This document shows, one piece after another, positions 35,208-45,361 of a stretch of DNA of 58,279 bases. The first letter of the stretch is position 1. Each line of letters opens with the position of its first letter. The notes beneath the pieces are model-generated. The model was given only the letters and a program-made list of their open reading frames with translations, did not search any database and had not been told where the DNA came from. Made by a program: the position numbers and the translations under genes. The stretch spans positions 1 through 58,279 of the forward strand of contig CALVFO010000015.1 of NCBI GenBank assembly GCA_944326855.1. Reading direction: 5' to 3'. This stretch comes from an uncultured Alistipes sp. (GTDB taxonomy: Bacteria; Bacteroidota; Bacteroidia; Bacteroidales; Rikenellaceae).

Positions 35208-36545
35208 TTATAGAATCCCTTGTTCCACCATGCTGCGGGCGACTTTCATGAAACCGGCGATGTTGGCGCCTTTCATGTAGTTGATGTAGCCGTCCGGTTC
35301 GGTGCCGTAATGCACGCAGGATTCGTGGATGGAGGACATGATCTCATGCAGACGACGATCGACTTCTTCGCGGCTCCAGTTGAGTTTCATGGCGTTTTGG
35401 GTCATTTCCAGCCCTGAAGTGGCAACTCCGCCCGCATTGACCGCCTTGCCGGGCCCGTATGGAATGCGGGCTTCGATGAAACGGTCGATCGCTTCCGGCG
35501 TGCAACCCATGTTGGAAACTTCTCCGACGTAACGTACTCCGTTGGCAATCAGACGGGCTGCATCGTCATCGTTCAGTTCGTTTTGGGTGGCGCAGGGTAA
35601 GGCCACATCCACCTTCACCTCCCATGGACGGGCTTCGGGGATGAATGTCGATCCCGGGAAGCGGTCAGCATAGGGCGCCACCACATCGTTGTTGCTGGCG
35701 CGCAATTCCAGCATGTAGTCGATCTTCTCGGCATCCAGCCCGGCCGGATCGTAAATATAACCGTCGGGACCCGACAGGGTCACTACTTTTGCCCCCACTT
35801 CGGTCGCCTTGAGTGCCGCTCCCCAGGCTACGTTGCCGAAGCCCGAAATCGACACCTGTTTGCCGGCGAGTGTGTCGCCGCGCTGACGCATCATCTGTTC
35901 CACAAAATAAACCGCACCGAAACCGGTCGCTTCGGGACGGATCAGCGACCCCCCGAAAGTCATCCCCTTGCCGGTCAACACCCCGGTGTTTTCCCGGGCC
36001 AGCTTGCGATACATGCCGTACAGGTAACCGACTTCGCGCGCTCCGACGCCGATATCCCCGGCCGGAACGTCGGTCTCGGGACCGATATAGCGCCACAGTT
36101 CCGTCATAAAGGCCTGACAGAACCGCATGACCTCCCCGTCCGATTTGCCTTTGGGGTTGAAGTCGGAGCCCCCTTTGGCGCCCCCCATCGGCAGGGTCGT
36201 GAGTGCGTTCTTGAAAATCTGCTCGAAGCCCAGAAATTTGAGAATGCTGAGATTGACACTGGGATGGAATCGCAGACCGCCTTTATAGGGACCGATGGCG
36301 TTGTTGAACTGAACCCGGTACCCCAGATTGATCTGTACCCGGCCCCGGTCGTCGACCCAGGGAACTTTGAACGTGAAAATACGGTCGGGTTCCACCAGTC
36401 GCTCGGCAATCTTCAACGCCTCGAATTCGGGGTGTTCGTTATAAACCGTTTCGACGGAGATCAATACTTCGCGTACCGCCTGCAGGTATTCGCTCTGGCC
36501 GGGATGTTTGCTTTCCAAAGTGGCCATCAGTTCGTTTACTTTCAT
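35208..36545 (-). CDS. gdhA: NADP-specific glutamate dehydrogenase
   Basis: A 445-residue enzyme that makes glutamate from 2-oxoglutarate and ammonia. The catalytic lysine is K124 in PMGGAKGGSDFNPKG; the substrate region GPYKGGLRFHPSVN and the nucleotide loop SGFGNVAWGAA are intact. Length and the motif SNMGCTPEAIDRF fit the hexameric, NADP-linked type used for ammonia assimilation in gut Bacteroidetes. The gene stands alone on the minus strand, between a bidirectional terminator and the divergent ricT operon. No clear -7 box was found in the 200 bases upstream. Confidence 0.96.
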   Translation of the reverse strand: MKVNELMATLESKHPGQSEYLQAVREVLISVETVYNEHPEFEALKIAERLVEPDRIFTFKVPWVDDRGRVQINLGYRVQFNNAIGPYKGGLRFHPSVNLSILKFLGFEQIFKNALTTLPMGGAKGGSDFNPKGKSDGEVMRFCQAFMTELWRYIGPETDVPAGDIGVGAREVGYLYGMYRKLARENTGVLTGKGMTFGGSLIRPEATGFGAVYFVEQMMRQRGDTLAGKQVSISGFGNVAWGAALKATEVGAKVVTLSGPDGYIYDPAGLDAEKIDYMLELRASNNDVVAPYADRFPGSTFIPEARPWEVKVDVALPCATQNELNDDDAARLIANGVRYVGEVSNMGCTPEAIDRFIEARIPYGPGKAVNAGGVATSGLEMTQNAMKLNWSREEVDRRLHEIMSSIHESCVHYGTEPDGYINYMKGANIAGFMKVARSMVEQGIL

Positions 36546-36717
36546 CGCCTGATCGTTTTAAGGTTACATTTCGATGCCGAAATTGCTCGGCTGCTTTCGA
36601 ATTTAATGATTTTTCTCCGATTTTCTTCGATTTTTCTCGTGTTTCTGCATTTTTTTTAGGGGAATATCCGCAGATGATGCCGGACGCCCCCTTCGTTTAG
36701 AATCTCAAAAAAATCAT

Positions 36718-36725
36718 TACCTTTG
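36718..36725 (+). promoter_or_regulatory. -7 box of the ricT operon (TACCTTTG)
   Basis: TACCTTTG fits the consensus; a weak -33 (TTTA at 36696-36699) lies 18 bases upstream. The start would be near 36732, about 45 bases before the ATG at 36778. Confidence 0.55.
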
Positions 36726-36777
36726 TACAAATTGTTCGTTCCGGCCCTCGGCCGACTCCCTATATCATACCTGAATC

Positions 36778-38412
36778 ATGCAAGAAAAGGAATCTCCAGA
36801 TAAAACCGCCGGCACGTGCGCCTGTACTCACGACGTGGGCCGGGGATGCACCTTCGTCGGAAGCGGCGAGCAGATCCACGCAACGGCTTGCCCCGGATGC
36901 TACAAACTCGGGTCAACCGACTGGATGGAAAATATGCCCGAAATGTTTCCGGACGATATCGTCGAGGTGCGTTTTAAAAATACCCGTAAAAGTTACTATC
37001 GGAATGTCAACAACCTGCCTCTGAAACGAGGCGATATCGTGGCGGTAGAGGCCTCCCCGGGACACGATATCGGGATCGTCTCCCTGACGGGCGACCTGGT
37101 GGCCCGTCAAATGAAACGGGTGGGCTTCAATCCGCAGAACGGCGAGTTCAAGAAAATCTATCGCAAAGCCAAACCGTACGACATCGAAAAATGGCAGGAA
37201 GCCATCGCCCTCGAACATTCGACCATGATCCGTTCCAGACAGATTGCGGCCGAACTGGGCCTGAATATGAAAATCGGCGATGTGGAATATCAGGGCGATA
37301 AGATCAAGGCGATCTTCTATTATATCGCCGACGAACGGGTCGACTTCCGGGAACTGATCAAAATATTCGCCGCCCAGTTCCGGATCCGTATCGAGATGAA
37401 ACAGATCGGAGCCCGCCAGGAGGCCGGACGAATCGGCGGGTTGGGTTCCTGCGGCCGGGAGTTGTGCTGCGCTTCCTGGATTTCGAGCTTCGTGTCGGTG
37501 ACCACCAACTCGGCCCGCCATCAGGAAATTTCGCTCAATCCCCAAAAGCTGGCCGGACAGTGCGGAAAACTGAAATGTTGTCTGATCTATGAACTGGATA
37601 CCTATCTCGATGCCCGGAAGGATTTTCCCCGGATTCGGGAACCGTTGCACGCCCAGGACGGAGACTATTTCCTGGCCAAGACCGATATCCTCAGCCGTAC
37701 GATGTGGTTCAGCAGCGATCCTGCATCCATGTCCGGTTTGCGAGCCTTGAGCGTGGATCGGGTCAAGGAGATCATTCGGCTCAATCAGAAGGGCGTGAAG
37801 GTCGAACAACTCGAAGATGCGGCGACGCTGAACCTGCCCGAAGAACCGACCTTCGCCGATGTCGTGGGGGAAGAAAGCCTGACCCGTTTCGATCAGCAAA
37901 CCTCTTCGTCTCGGCGTAAACGCGGAGGACGAAATCGGAACAGGACGGACAACAAAGACGCCAAACGGTCTCGTGAGGCTGAATCCGTCGATGCTAAAGA
38001 GGTTAAACCGAACGATAACGGTGGAGAACGTCAAAACGGCAACCGCGACCGAAATCGGAACCGTCCCTCTCGCGCCGGGGGAGACATGGCTCGCAAGGAG
38101 AGTCGGGAGTCTCGGAATGGCGAACGGAAAGACGATCGTACGAACCTGTCGGGGCGGGATAAAACCGGAGGCGATGTTTCGCCGGAAAAAGCGGCTGAAA
38201 ACGGACGGGAGAATGACGCTCCTCGGGGCGAAAATCTCAGAAACGGTTCGCGTCGTTCCCGTAATCGGGGACGTGGGGGCAATCGCTCCTCCGGAGAAGG
38301 CCGTACGGAGGGAGAACGTTCCCAAAAACAGCCGGGAAAACGCAGGGAGACCCCGACAGAACGTACTCCGCGTGAAAACGCTTCCGAACAACGCACGCCT
38401 AAAACCGAATAA
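36778..38412 (+). CDS. ricT: RicT/PSP1-domain protein with a long basic tail
   Basis: A 544-residue protein. The PSP1/RicT core covers about residues 60-330, with the cysteine motifs CGRELCCASW and CGKLKCCLIYE that in the B. subtilis Ric complex help hold iron-sulfur clusters. An extra N-terminal Cys cluster (CACTHDVGRGC...CPGCYKL) is present, as in Bacteroidetes homologues. From about residue 378 the chain is a disordered Arg/Asn/Gly/Glu-rich tail (RRKRGGRNRNR, GNRDRNRNRPSRAGG), likely to bind RNA. RicT acts in RNA processing in Firmicutes; its partners RicA and RicF are not seen here. It is followed after 20 bases by gldH, an order I regard as common in this phylum. Confidence 0.88.
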   Translation: MQEKESPDKTAGTCACTHDVGRGCTFVGSGEQIHATACPGCYKLGSTDWMENMPEMFPDDIVEVRFKNTRKSYYRNVNNLPLKRGDIVAVEASPGHDIGIVSLTGDLVARQMKRVGFNPQNGEFKKIYRKAKPYDIEKWQEAIALEHSTMIRSRQIAAELGLNMKIGDVEYQGDKIKAIFYYIADERVDFRELIKIFAAQFRIRIEMKQIGARQEAGRIGGLGSCGRELCCASWISSFVSVTTNSARHQEISLNPQKLAGQCGKLKCCLIYELDTYLDARKDFPRIREPLHAQDGDYFLAKTDILSRTMWFSSDPASMSGLRALSVDRVKEIIRLNQKGVKVEQLEDAATLNLPEEPTFADVVGEESLTRFDQQTSSSRRKRGGRNRNRTDNKDAKRSREAESVDAKEVKPNDNGGERQNGNRDRNRNRPSRAGGDMARKESRESRNGERKDDRTNLSGRDKTGGDVSPEKAAENGRENDAPRGENLRNGSRRSRNRGRGGNRSSGEGRTEGERSQKQPGKRRETPTERTPRENASEQRTPKTE

Positions 38413-38432
38413 TTCAGCGATTACATCCGATC

Positions 38433-38975
38433 ATGCGTTTGAGGTATCGTTGCTTGTGGCTGCTTGTCGGGTTCTCGTGGGGAGGCTTTTCCTGCCTGAG
38501 CCCCCACGGAATACGTATGGCCGATACCAATCCGGAGGCCTGGACGCCCTCTCAGGCGGTGACGGTCTCGTACGAAAATACGGATACCGTTTCGGTACGC
38601 GATCTGTATGCCGTGGTGCGCTTTTGTCATAACTTCGATTACGATAAATTGGCCCTGACCATAACCACGGTTACCCCCGACGGGTACCGATGGCGTGATA
38701 CGCTCAGCATGAATGTGTATGGTCGACTGCCTCAAATAGGAATGTACGGCGAATTGGAACAAGCGTACCGACGGAATGTCGTCTTGCAACAGCCGGGACG
38801 CTATTTGTTCATATTGGCTCCGGCCATGCCCGATACGTTGACGCGCGGGGTGGCTGCAGTAGGTATTCGGCTGGACGCTGCGGGCGCGGGAATCGATACC
38901 GACGCTGCGGACGTCTCCTCCGACGAAAGTACCCGATCCCCGCATGCGGCCGATTCATCCCGATTAACCCCGTAA
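38433..38975 (+). CDS. gldH: GldH-like gliding-motility lipoprotein
   Basis: A 180-residue lipoprotein with Cys21 in GGFSC. The pattern NTDTVSVRDLYAVVRFCHNFDYD, then DTLSMNVYG and a C-terminal GVAAVGIRLD matches GldH, a lipoprotein of the Bacteroidetes gliding and type IX secretion gene set that also persists in non-gliding gut species. The last 35 residues are Asp/Ser-rich and not part of the family core. It lies between ricT and trmB with gaps of 20 and 16 bases. In non-gliding hosts its job is unclear; no other gld or T9SS gene is in the window. Confidence 0.75.
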   Translation: MRLRYRCLWLLVGFSWGGFSCLSPHGIRMADTNPEAWTPSQAVTVSYENTDTVSVRDLYAVVRFCHNFDYDKLALTITTVTPDGYRWRDTLSMNVYGRLPQIGMYGELEQAYRRNVVLQQPGRYLFILAPAMPDTLTRGVAAVGIRLDAAGAGIDTDAADVSSDESTRSPHAADSSRLTP

Positions 38976-38991
38976 ATCCAGTATCCATCCG

Positions 38992-39750
38992 ATGGGAAGA
39001 GGAAAAGATAAATTGAGACGTTTTGCCGAGAACGCGACGTTCCGCTGCATGGTGCAACCCGAGTTCGAGGAAATTTTTCATAAAGATTATCGCCTGAAAG
39101 GGCATTGGAAAAGCGAATTTTTCGGAAACGACCATCCATTGGTGTTGGAGTTGGGTTGCGGACGGGGAGAATATACCGTGTCGCTGGCCGAACAACATCC
39201 CGAGAAAAATTTTATCGGGATCGATATCAAGGGTGCGCGCATGTGGCGCGGGGCGAAAACCGCTACCGAAAATGCCATGGAGAATGTGGCCTTCCTGCGT
39301 ACGCGGATCGAGTTTATCGATTCGTTTTTCGGGCCCGGGGAGGTGGATGAGATCTGGATTACGTTTCCCGATCCCCAGTTGCACAAAAGCCGGGTGAAAA
39401 AACGACTGACCGCTCCGCCGTTTCTGGAGTTGTATGCCGGGTTTCTCCGTCCGGAAGGGGTGATCCACCTAAAGACCGATTGTCGTTACCTGCACGACTA
39501 TACCCGGGCCGTGATCGAAAGAAACCGTCTGCCGATCGAGGCCGACAACGTCGATATTTACGGAACGGGGTTTGCCGATGAGAAACTCTCCATCAAAACC
39601 ACCTACGAGAAAAAATTCCTGGCACAGGGAATCCCCATCACGTATTTGCGGTGGCGGTTGGATGGTCGCAGCGGGTTCGACTGGATCGAGTACGAGGTGC
39701 CCATTCCTGAACGGAATCCGCTCTTTTCGGGCAGTGAATCTGAGAGTTGA
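38992..39750 (+). CDS. trmB: tRNA (guanine-N7-)-methyltransferase
   Basis: A 252-residue SAM-dependent enzyme making m7G46 in the variable loop of tRNA. The SAM loop is LELGCGRGEYT (about residues 51-61), the acidic GIDIKGARMWRG follows, and the substrate motif FPDPQLHKSRVKKRLT is present, as is the C-terminal Y.TKYE-like segment (TTYEKKFLAQG). It begins 16 bases after gldH and ends its operon. Beyond its stop lies a 545-base spacer with degenerate repeats rather than a terminator of its own. Confidence 0.94.
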   Translation: MGRGKDKLRRFAENATFRCMVQPEFEEIFHKDYRLKGHWKSEFFGNDHPLVLELGCGRGEYTVSLAEQHPEKNFIGIDIKGARMWRGAKTATENAMENVAFLRTRIEFIDSFFGPGEVDEIWITFPDPQLHKSRVKKRLTAPPFLELYAGFLRPEGVIHLKTDCRYLHDYTRAVIERNRLPIEADNVDIYGTGFADEKLSIKTTYEKKFLAQGIPITYLRWRLDGRSGFDWIEYEVPIPERNPLFSGSESES

Positions 39751-39995
39751 GCTTTCCCTTGGGTGTATGAACGAAAGACGATCAGCGCGGTGGGTTAGGG
39801 CGACTGACCTATGGATCGGGAAACCTGTTGAGGGGAAATCTTGGATAAAGGGGTTGACTGCTGGAGCGTGGAATACGGAGCGGGGAATGTACGGAGGAAG
39901 CTCTTGTCTGGGGATGAAACGGGAACCGATCGTAGACATGACGGCTTGAAAAGGTGAGGCTTGTTTCGTTTCCGGGGGTGGATTTTAGAGGAAAT
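39751..39995. other. Non-coding spacer
   Basis: No credible gene is seen. The sequence is G-rich, with loose repetition of GGAAxC and GGGG words leading into the repeat array. Confidence 0.4.
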
Positions 39996-40131
39996 CCTTG
40001 AAACCGGAACCAGCATCGGAACCTGAACAGACCCAAATAGAACAGGGTGCAGCACCGGTCCCGAACAACTCCGGACCCGAGAATTCGGACCCGAATCCGA
40101 ACCGTTTCAGAGCAGGAACCGGAAACCGAAA
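39996..40131. repeat. Degenerate tandem repeat, about 11-12 bp unit, about 12 copies
   Basis: Units such as CCTTGAAACCGG, AACCAGCATCGG, AACCTGAACAG, CACCGGTCCCG, AACAACTCCGG, ACCCGAGAATTCGG, ACCCGAATCCG and AACCGTTTCAG run head to tail. Copies differ strongly. The strand carrying purine-C words is opposite in character to the G/T-rich repeats elsewhere. Confidence 0.65.
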
Positions 40132-40235
40132 GGCTCCCCCGAGAGAGGGCGACCTCATGATGGAAGAGTGATGGGGAAAATAGAGACGGCTCTACCCGAT
40201 TCGCTAAAACTTAAAAAATACATTCGGAAAAAATC

Positions 40236-40273
40236 CTAAAAAAGCCGGTCCTTTCGTGGACCGGCTTTTTTAG
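40236..40273 (-). terminator. Terminator of pgk
   Basis: Bases 40236-40251 pair perfectly with 40258-40273 around a 6-base loop. Runs of A on the left and T on the right let it work for either strand. It lies 22 bases past the pgk stop codon. Confidence 0.85.
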
Positions 40274-40295
40274 TTTGGGGCGAATTGCCCGGGAA

Positions 40296-41555
40296 TTATT
40301 TGCGGATGGCGGCTACGCCCGGCAATTCGATGCCTTCCATGTATTCGAGCAGGGCACCCCCACCGGTGGATACATAGCTGACCTTGTCGGCCAGACCGAA
40401 TTTGTTGATGCAGGCGACGGTGTCACCCCCGCCGATGAGCGAGTAGGCACCCTTGGCCGTGGCGGCTACCACCGAATCGGCAATGGCACGCGACCCTTTG
40501 TCGAAGGTATCCATTTCGAATACGCCGACCGGACCGTTCCACAGAATGGTCTTCGATTCAGCGATCACCTTGTCGAAGGCTTCGATGGATTTGGGTCCTA
40601 CGTCCAGCCCTTCCCAGGCGTCGGGAATGGCATCGGCCGGGCATACCTGGGTGTTGGCGTCGTTGCTGAAAGCGTCGGCGGCTACGGCGTCTTCGGCCAG
40701 TACCAGATTAACGCCCAGTTCTTTGGCCTGTTTGAGAATGTTGAGTGCGGTGTCGAACTGATCGGGTTCGCAGATGCTCTGACCTACCTTGCCGCCCAGA
40801 GCAGCCTTGAACGTGTAGGTCATCCCGCCACCCAGAATCAGGTTGTCAACCCGTTTCATCAGGTTTTCGATGACGCTGATCTTGGTCGATACCTTCGAAC
40901 CGCCCAGAATGGCCGTAAACGGTTTGGCCGGATTCTGCAGCACTTTGTCGATGGCTTTCAATTCCCCGGCGAGCAGGTACCCGAACATCTTGTCATTGGG
41001 GAAATATTCGGCGATCAGCGCCGTCGAAGCATGTGCCCGGTGTGCCGTCCCGAAGGCGTCGTTTACGTAGCAGTCGGCATACGAAGCCAGTTTCTTGGTG
41101 AACTCTTTCTGGCTGGCTTTTACGGCTTTCTTGGCGGCAGCCTTTTCTTCGTCGGTAGCGTCTTCGGCCAACCCACGGGGTTTGCCTTCTTCTTCAGCGT
41201 AGAAACGCAGGTTTTCCAGCAACAGAACCTGACCCGGTTTCAGCGCAGCGGCTTTGCTGGCGGCATCGGCACCCATGCAGTCGTCAGCGAAATCAACCTT
41301 CACACCCAGACGTTTTTCAACCGTCGGGATGATGTGACGCAGCGAGAATTTATCTTCAGGACCTTTCTTGGGACGGCCCAGATGGGACATCAGAATCACG
41401 GAACCCCCTTCGTCGAGGACTTTCTTGATCGTCGGAATGGCGGCCCGGATACGGGTATCGTCCGTTACTTCCCCTTTGTCGTTCAGGGGCACGTTGAAAT
41501 CCACGCGGATGATCGCGCGTTTGCCTTTGAAATCGTAGCTGTCGATAGTTGCCAT
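40296..41555 (-). CDS. pgk: Phosphoglycerate kinase
   Basis: A 419-residue glycolytic enzyme moving phosphate from 1,3-bisphosphoglycerate to ADP. The start at 41555 gives the expected N-terminus with [10 protein letters not shown]. Other motifs are LMSHLGRPK (substrate His and Arg), [18 protein letters not shown] (hinge), WNGPVGVFE and [13 protein letters not shown] (nucleotide loop). A frame extending 60 codons upstream exists but has no family match. A 20-residue insertion relative to short bacterial forms ([20 protein letters not shown]) is usual in Bacteroidetes. The gene is monocistronic. Confidence 0.97.
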   Translation of the reverse strand: MATIDSYDFKGKRAIIRVDFNVPLNDKGEVTDDTRIRAAIPTIKKVLDEGGSVILMSHLGRPKKGPEDKFSLRHIIPTVEKRLGVKVDFADDCMGADAASKAAALKPGQVLLLENLRFYAEEEGKPRGLAEDATDEEKAAAKKAVKASQKEFTKKLASYADCYVNDAFGTAHRAHASTALIAEYFPNDKMFGYLLAGELKAIDKVLQNPAKPFTAILGGSKVSTKISVIENLMKRVDNLILGGGMTYTFKAALGGKVGQSICEPDQFDTALNILKQAKELGVNLVLAEDAVAADAFSNDANTQVCPADAIPDAWEGLDVGPKSIEAFDKVIAESKTILWNGPVGVFEMDTFDKGSRAIADSVVAATAKGAYSLIGGGDTVACINKFGLADKVSYVSTGGGALLEYMEGIELPGVAAIRK

Positions 41556-41732
41556 GGCATTTACTGTTTTTATGATTTGTGTAGCTGATAGAAATGACAC
41601 GATAAACGTCCGAATCCAAAGCCGATCGCCTGTCGAGGCGTCATGCGTTTTGCGGCGGGAAATCCGCGTCCGACCCGATCGGAACTCCGGAAACCGGATC
41701 GACATCTGTCTCCGGCTGTCGGACTGTGGGTA

Positions 41733-41740
41733 CAAAATTA
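41733..41740 (-). promoter_or_regulatory. -7 box for pgk (TAATTTTG on minus)
   Basis: On the minus strand bases 41740-41733 read TAATTTTG. No matching -33 was found. It implies a leader of about 170 bases before the pgk ATG. Confidence 0.45.
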
Positions 41741-41832
41741 TAAAATTATTTTAATAAATAGGCCATCCCGAGGGTTCTCCCCTTTTTTTACCGAATAAAC
41801 CGATGGGTAGAGCGGCGGATGACGAAAATAAC

Positions 41833-41840
41833 TATTTTTG
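41833..41840 (+). promoter_or_regulatory. -7 box (TATTTTTG) before the membrane zinc-ribbon gene
   Basis: TATTTTTG lies 22 bases before the ATG at 41863. No clear -33 TTTG. Confidence 0.5.
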
Positions 41841-41862
41841 TTGAGGTATCTGTAATCCGACG

Positions 41863-43170
41863 ATGATCATGAAACGATACGAAAGACTGCACGGAATCTG
41901 GATGGGGGTGATATTATGTTTGTTGGGGGTGACTCTTCGGGCCGCACCCTCCACGGAATCCTATCCCTATAACGCGACCGGAGAACTGCTCTGGAAAACC
42001 GATAGCATGACCTTGACTTATCGCCTGGAGTTGCATGGACATCGCCCGGCGGAAGGGGATATCGTGGGACAGATGCAAGTGTTCGGAGAACGGAATCCCC
42101 GGCAACCTTTGGCCGATTTCTCCATCAAACGCCTTTCCGATCCGGATATGGGCAAGGACGAGATGCAGGTCGCTTTTATGATCCCGGGCCCTCCGGGCGA
42201 AGCGGCCTCGTTTTTCCGTCGGGCCCGACTGGTGTATGATCAGGCGAATGGCATGTTTCGTTTCTATCCGGTTTACCGCTCGACCCCCAAACCGCTGGAT
42301 GCCTACCTGGAATTTCCGGTGGATATGTTTAGCCTGAAGGCCAATTTGCGTCCCGTTTCGGACGAGGACCTCGCCGGACTGCAGGCCGCTGCCGATTCGG
42401 CCGTCGCAGCCTCGACCCCTCAAGTCGAACCTCGCGATACCGCCGGTTTCGGAGCCTATCTGGGGGACGGAACCTGGCACGGTAACCTGCGGGCCCGGGA
42501 CAAAATGTATAAATCAGCCGGCTTCCAGACTTTCTGGTGGGTGCTGGTCGTGATCTGGGTGGCTTTCCTGGCCTGGATGCTGCCCAAAGCCTGGAAAGCC
42601 CGACGGGTGCTCTTCTTGCTGCTGGCGGCCTTCTGTTGCCTGATGGTCAATTTCGACGGGATCTATCCTTTCTGGGTCGTGATGCCGGGGTTCATGATCG
42701 CCTATCCGAAACTTTATTCCCGGGTATATTCTTACTCTTTCCTGAAGGTAGTACGGTTGTTTACCTGGTGCGGTCTGGGGATGTTGGTGATCCTGTGGGT
42801 CGTCTTTTATCACCTGTGGGGGTGGAACTCGATCCGGGAACTGGTCTATTGGGTCGTTGCCGGGGCGTTGGCTTGGGTCGCTCTGGTCAGCCATCTCCGA
42901 CGAAGTTGCTGCCGACAGTGCGGAGCCTATGGCCGTCACCGCAAACTCTCCGAAAAACTGGTGAAACGGGAAGTGATACGCAGCCGAATCCATGACGATA
43001 CCTATGACCATACCGAAGTGCGCTCGGATGAAATTATCGATTGGTACAAACGCAAATATGGCGTTCGGATCGAGATCGTCGAAACGTTCGACGTCTTCTA
43101 TGAGTGTCGTTCCTGCGGTCAGATCTTCAAAAACCAGATCGACCGGTTCAAAAGTAAGGAAAAGTGGTAA
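41863..43170 (+). CDS. Membrane protein with a C-terminal zinc ribbon
   Basis: A 435-residue protein of no family I recognise. A signal peptide (residues 1-27, cut after LRAA) leads to about 185 exported residues with beta-rich texture, including PYNATGELLWKTDSMTLTY. Four hydrophobic helices follow between about 224 and 345 (FWWVLVVIWVAFLAWML, VLFLLLAAFCCLMV, WCGLGMLVILWVVFY, LVYWVVAGALAWVAL). The C-terminal part is cytoplasmic by the positive-inside rule and carries two Cys pairs, CRQCG and CRSCG, 70 residues apart, a likely zinc ribbon around a helical insert. This looks like a sensor or assembly factor linking periplasm and cytoplasm. It is monocistronic. The next ATG (41869) is an equally good start. 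Confidence 0.75.
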   Translation: MIMKRYERLHGIWMGVILCLLGVTLRAAPSTESYPYNATGELLWKTDSMTLTYRLELHGHRPAEGDIVGQMQVFGERNPRQPLADFSIKRLSDPDMGKDEMQVAFMIPGPPGEAASFFRRARLVYDQANGMFRFYPVYRSTPKPLDAYLEFPVDMFSLKANLRPVSDEDLAGLQAAADSAVAASTPQVEPRDTAGFGAYLGDGTWHGNLRARDKMYKSAGFQTFWWVLVVIWVAFLAWMLPKAWKARRVLFLLLAAFCCLMVNFDGIYPFWVVMPGFMIAYPKLYSRVYSYSFLKVVRLFTWCGLGMLVILWVVFYHLWGWNSIRELVYWVVAGALAWVALVSHLRRSCCRQCGAYGRHRKLSEKLVKREVIRSRIHDDTYDHTEVRSDEIIDWYKRKYGVRIEIVETFDVFYECRSCGQIFKNQIDRFKSKEKW

Positions 43171-43494
43171 TTTCCCGGGGGTGAACCGGGGAAAACCCCT
43201 GTGTGACCCCGTTCAGAAAAACGGCCCGGAATTTCGTCCCTTTCGGGAAAATGAGCCTCGGCTGACGAATTGGTAGAGAAAGATGCGATTTTTGCCTGAA
43301 AAAAGGGCGATGATGTGCGAAAAAGAGTACCTTTGTAGCAAATTGTAAGTTTCGGAGGGCGGATTGCGATAATCCGTTACCGGAAGTCCTTCGGGACAGC
43401 CGACTTTCCCAAGAATCGATCGGACGGTTTGGGGTCGGAAAACGGTGCGCTCCGGAACCAACCAGCAGACAATAACGGTTAAATCATAATCACT
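43171..43494. other. Spacer with kbl promoter
   Basis: A nested weak hairpin (GGGG/CCCC arms around 43176-43211) follows the previous stop. A -7 box lies at 43328-43335. The remaining 150 bases before kbl form a long leader in which nothing further is recognised. Confidence 0.45.
43328..43335 (+). promoter_or_regulatory. -7 box of kbl (TACCTTTG)
   Basis: TACCTTTG fits the consensus. A -33 at the right distance is not evident. The leader to the ATG at 43495 would be about 150 bases. Confidence 0.5.
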
Positions 43495-44685
<1,191 letters not shown>

Positions 44686-44869
44686 TCGACGATCCGTTGG
44701 ACGAACTTCGGGCGGAACGGTTTTCCCCCGGAGATCGCTCTTATATCGCTTGTAAGACCCTGTGCCGGACCTCTGCTCGAGGCCCGGCGCGGCGGCCTTG
44801 ACGAAACCGCTCCCGAAGACCTCGAAACCGGGAGGCCATAGCTAAGTGTTTCATTTAAAACAATGAACT

Positions 44870-45340
44870 ATGACAAAAATTACGTTGGACGCCATCGATC
44901 GCAAGATCCTTTCATTCCTGGTCAAAAATGCCCGGACGCCTTATCTGGAAATCGCTCGCGAGTGCGGAATCTCGGGAGCTGCCATCCATCAGCGGGTGAA
45001 AAAACTCGAAGATAACGGGGTGATCCTCGGCTCACGCCTGGAAGTGAATCCCAAAGTGCTGGGATACGATGTCTGCGCCATTATCGGAATCAGGGTGGAC
45101 GACCCGGCCATGAACTTCCAGACGGTCGAAGGGCTCAAAAGTATTCCGGAAGTCGTGGAGTGTCATTTCATCACCGGAAAGTACAACATCCTCATCAAAC
45201 TCTATTGTACCGATAACGAACACCTGATGCATACGATCTTCGATCATATCCTTCAGGTTCCCGGCATCTCTCAGACCGAAACGTTCATTTCGTTGTCGGA
45301 TTCGTTCTGCCGCCAGGTGGACGTGAAAAACGATCTGTAA
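44870..45340 (+). CDS. Lrp/AsnC-family transcriptional regulator
   Basis: A 156-residue regulator: N-terminal helix-turn-helix (LDAIDRKILSFLVKNARTP, then ISGAAIHQRVKKLEDNGVI) and C-terminal RAM ligand-binding domain (VCAIIGIRV, VECHFITGKYNILIKLYC). Lrp-type proteins sense amino acids, here plausibly glycine, threonine or leucine given the kbl gene upstream. The spacer before it holds a GC-rich imperfect hairpin (GCCGG..CCTC/GAGG.CCGGC) that may separate it partly from kbl. queD follows 21 bases after its stop. Confidence 0.93.
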   Translation: MTKITLDAIDRKILSFLVKNARTPYLEIARECGISGAAIHQRVKKLEDNGVILGSRLEVNPKVLGYDVCAIIGIRVDDPAMNFQTVEGLKSIPEVVECHFITGKYNILIKLYCTDNEHLMHTIFDHILQVPGISQTETFISLSDSFCRQVDVKNDL

Positions 45341-45361
45341 ACCCGATAATTCGAAACGATC

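Larger units (their letters stand above)
41556..41862. other. Divergent spacer between pgk and the zinc-ribbon protein gene
   Basis: It holds -7 boxes for both directions (41733-41740 minus, 41833-41840 plus) and an A/T-rich centre. The pgk leader portion shows no strong hairpin. Confidence 0.45.

Noticed and set aside
41556-41735. Extended N-terminus of pgk
   Set aside because: The extra 60 codons match nothing, and the family start is at 41555; a -7 box lies at 41733-41740.
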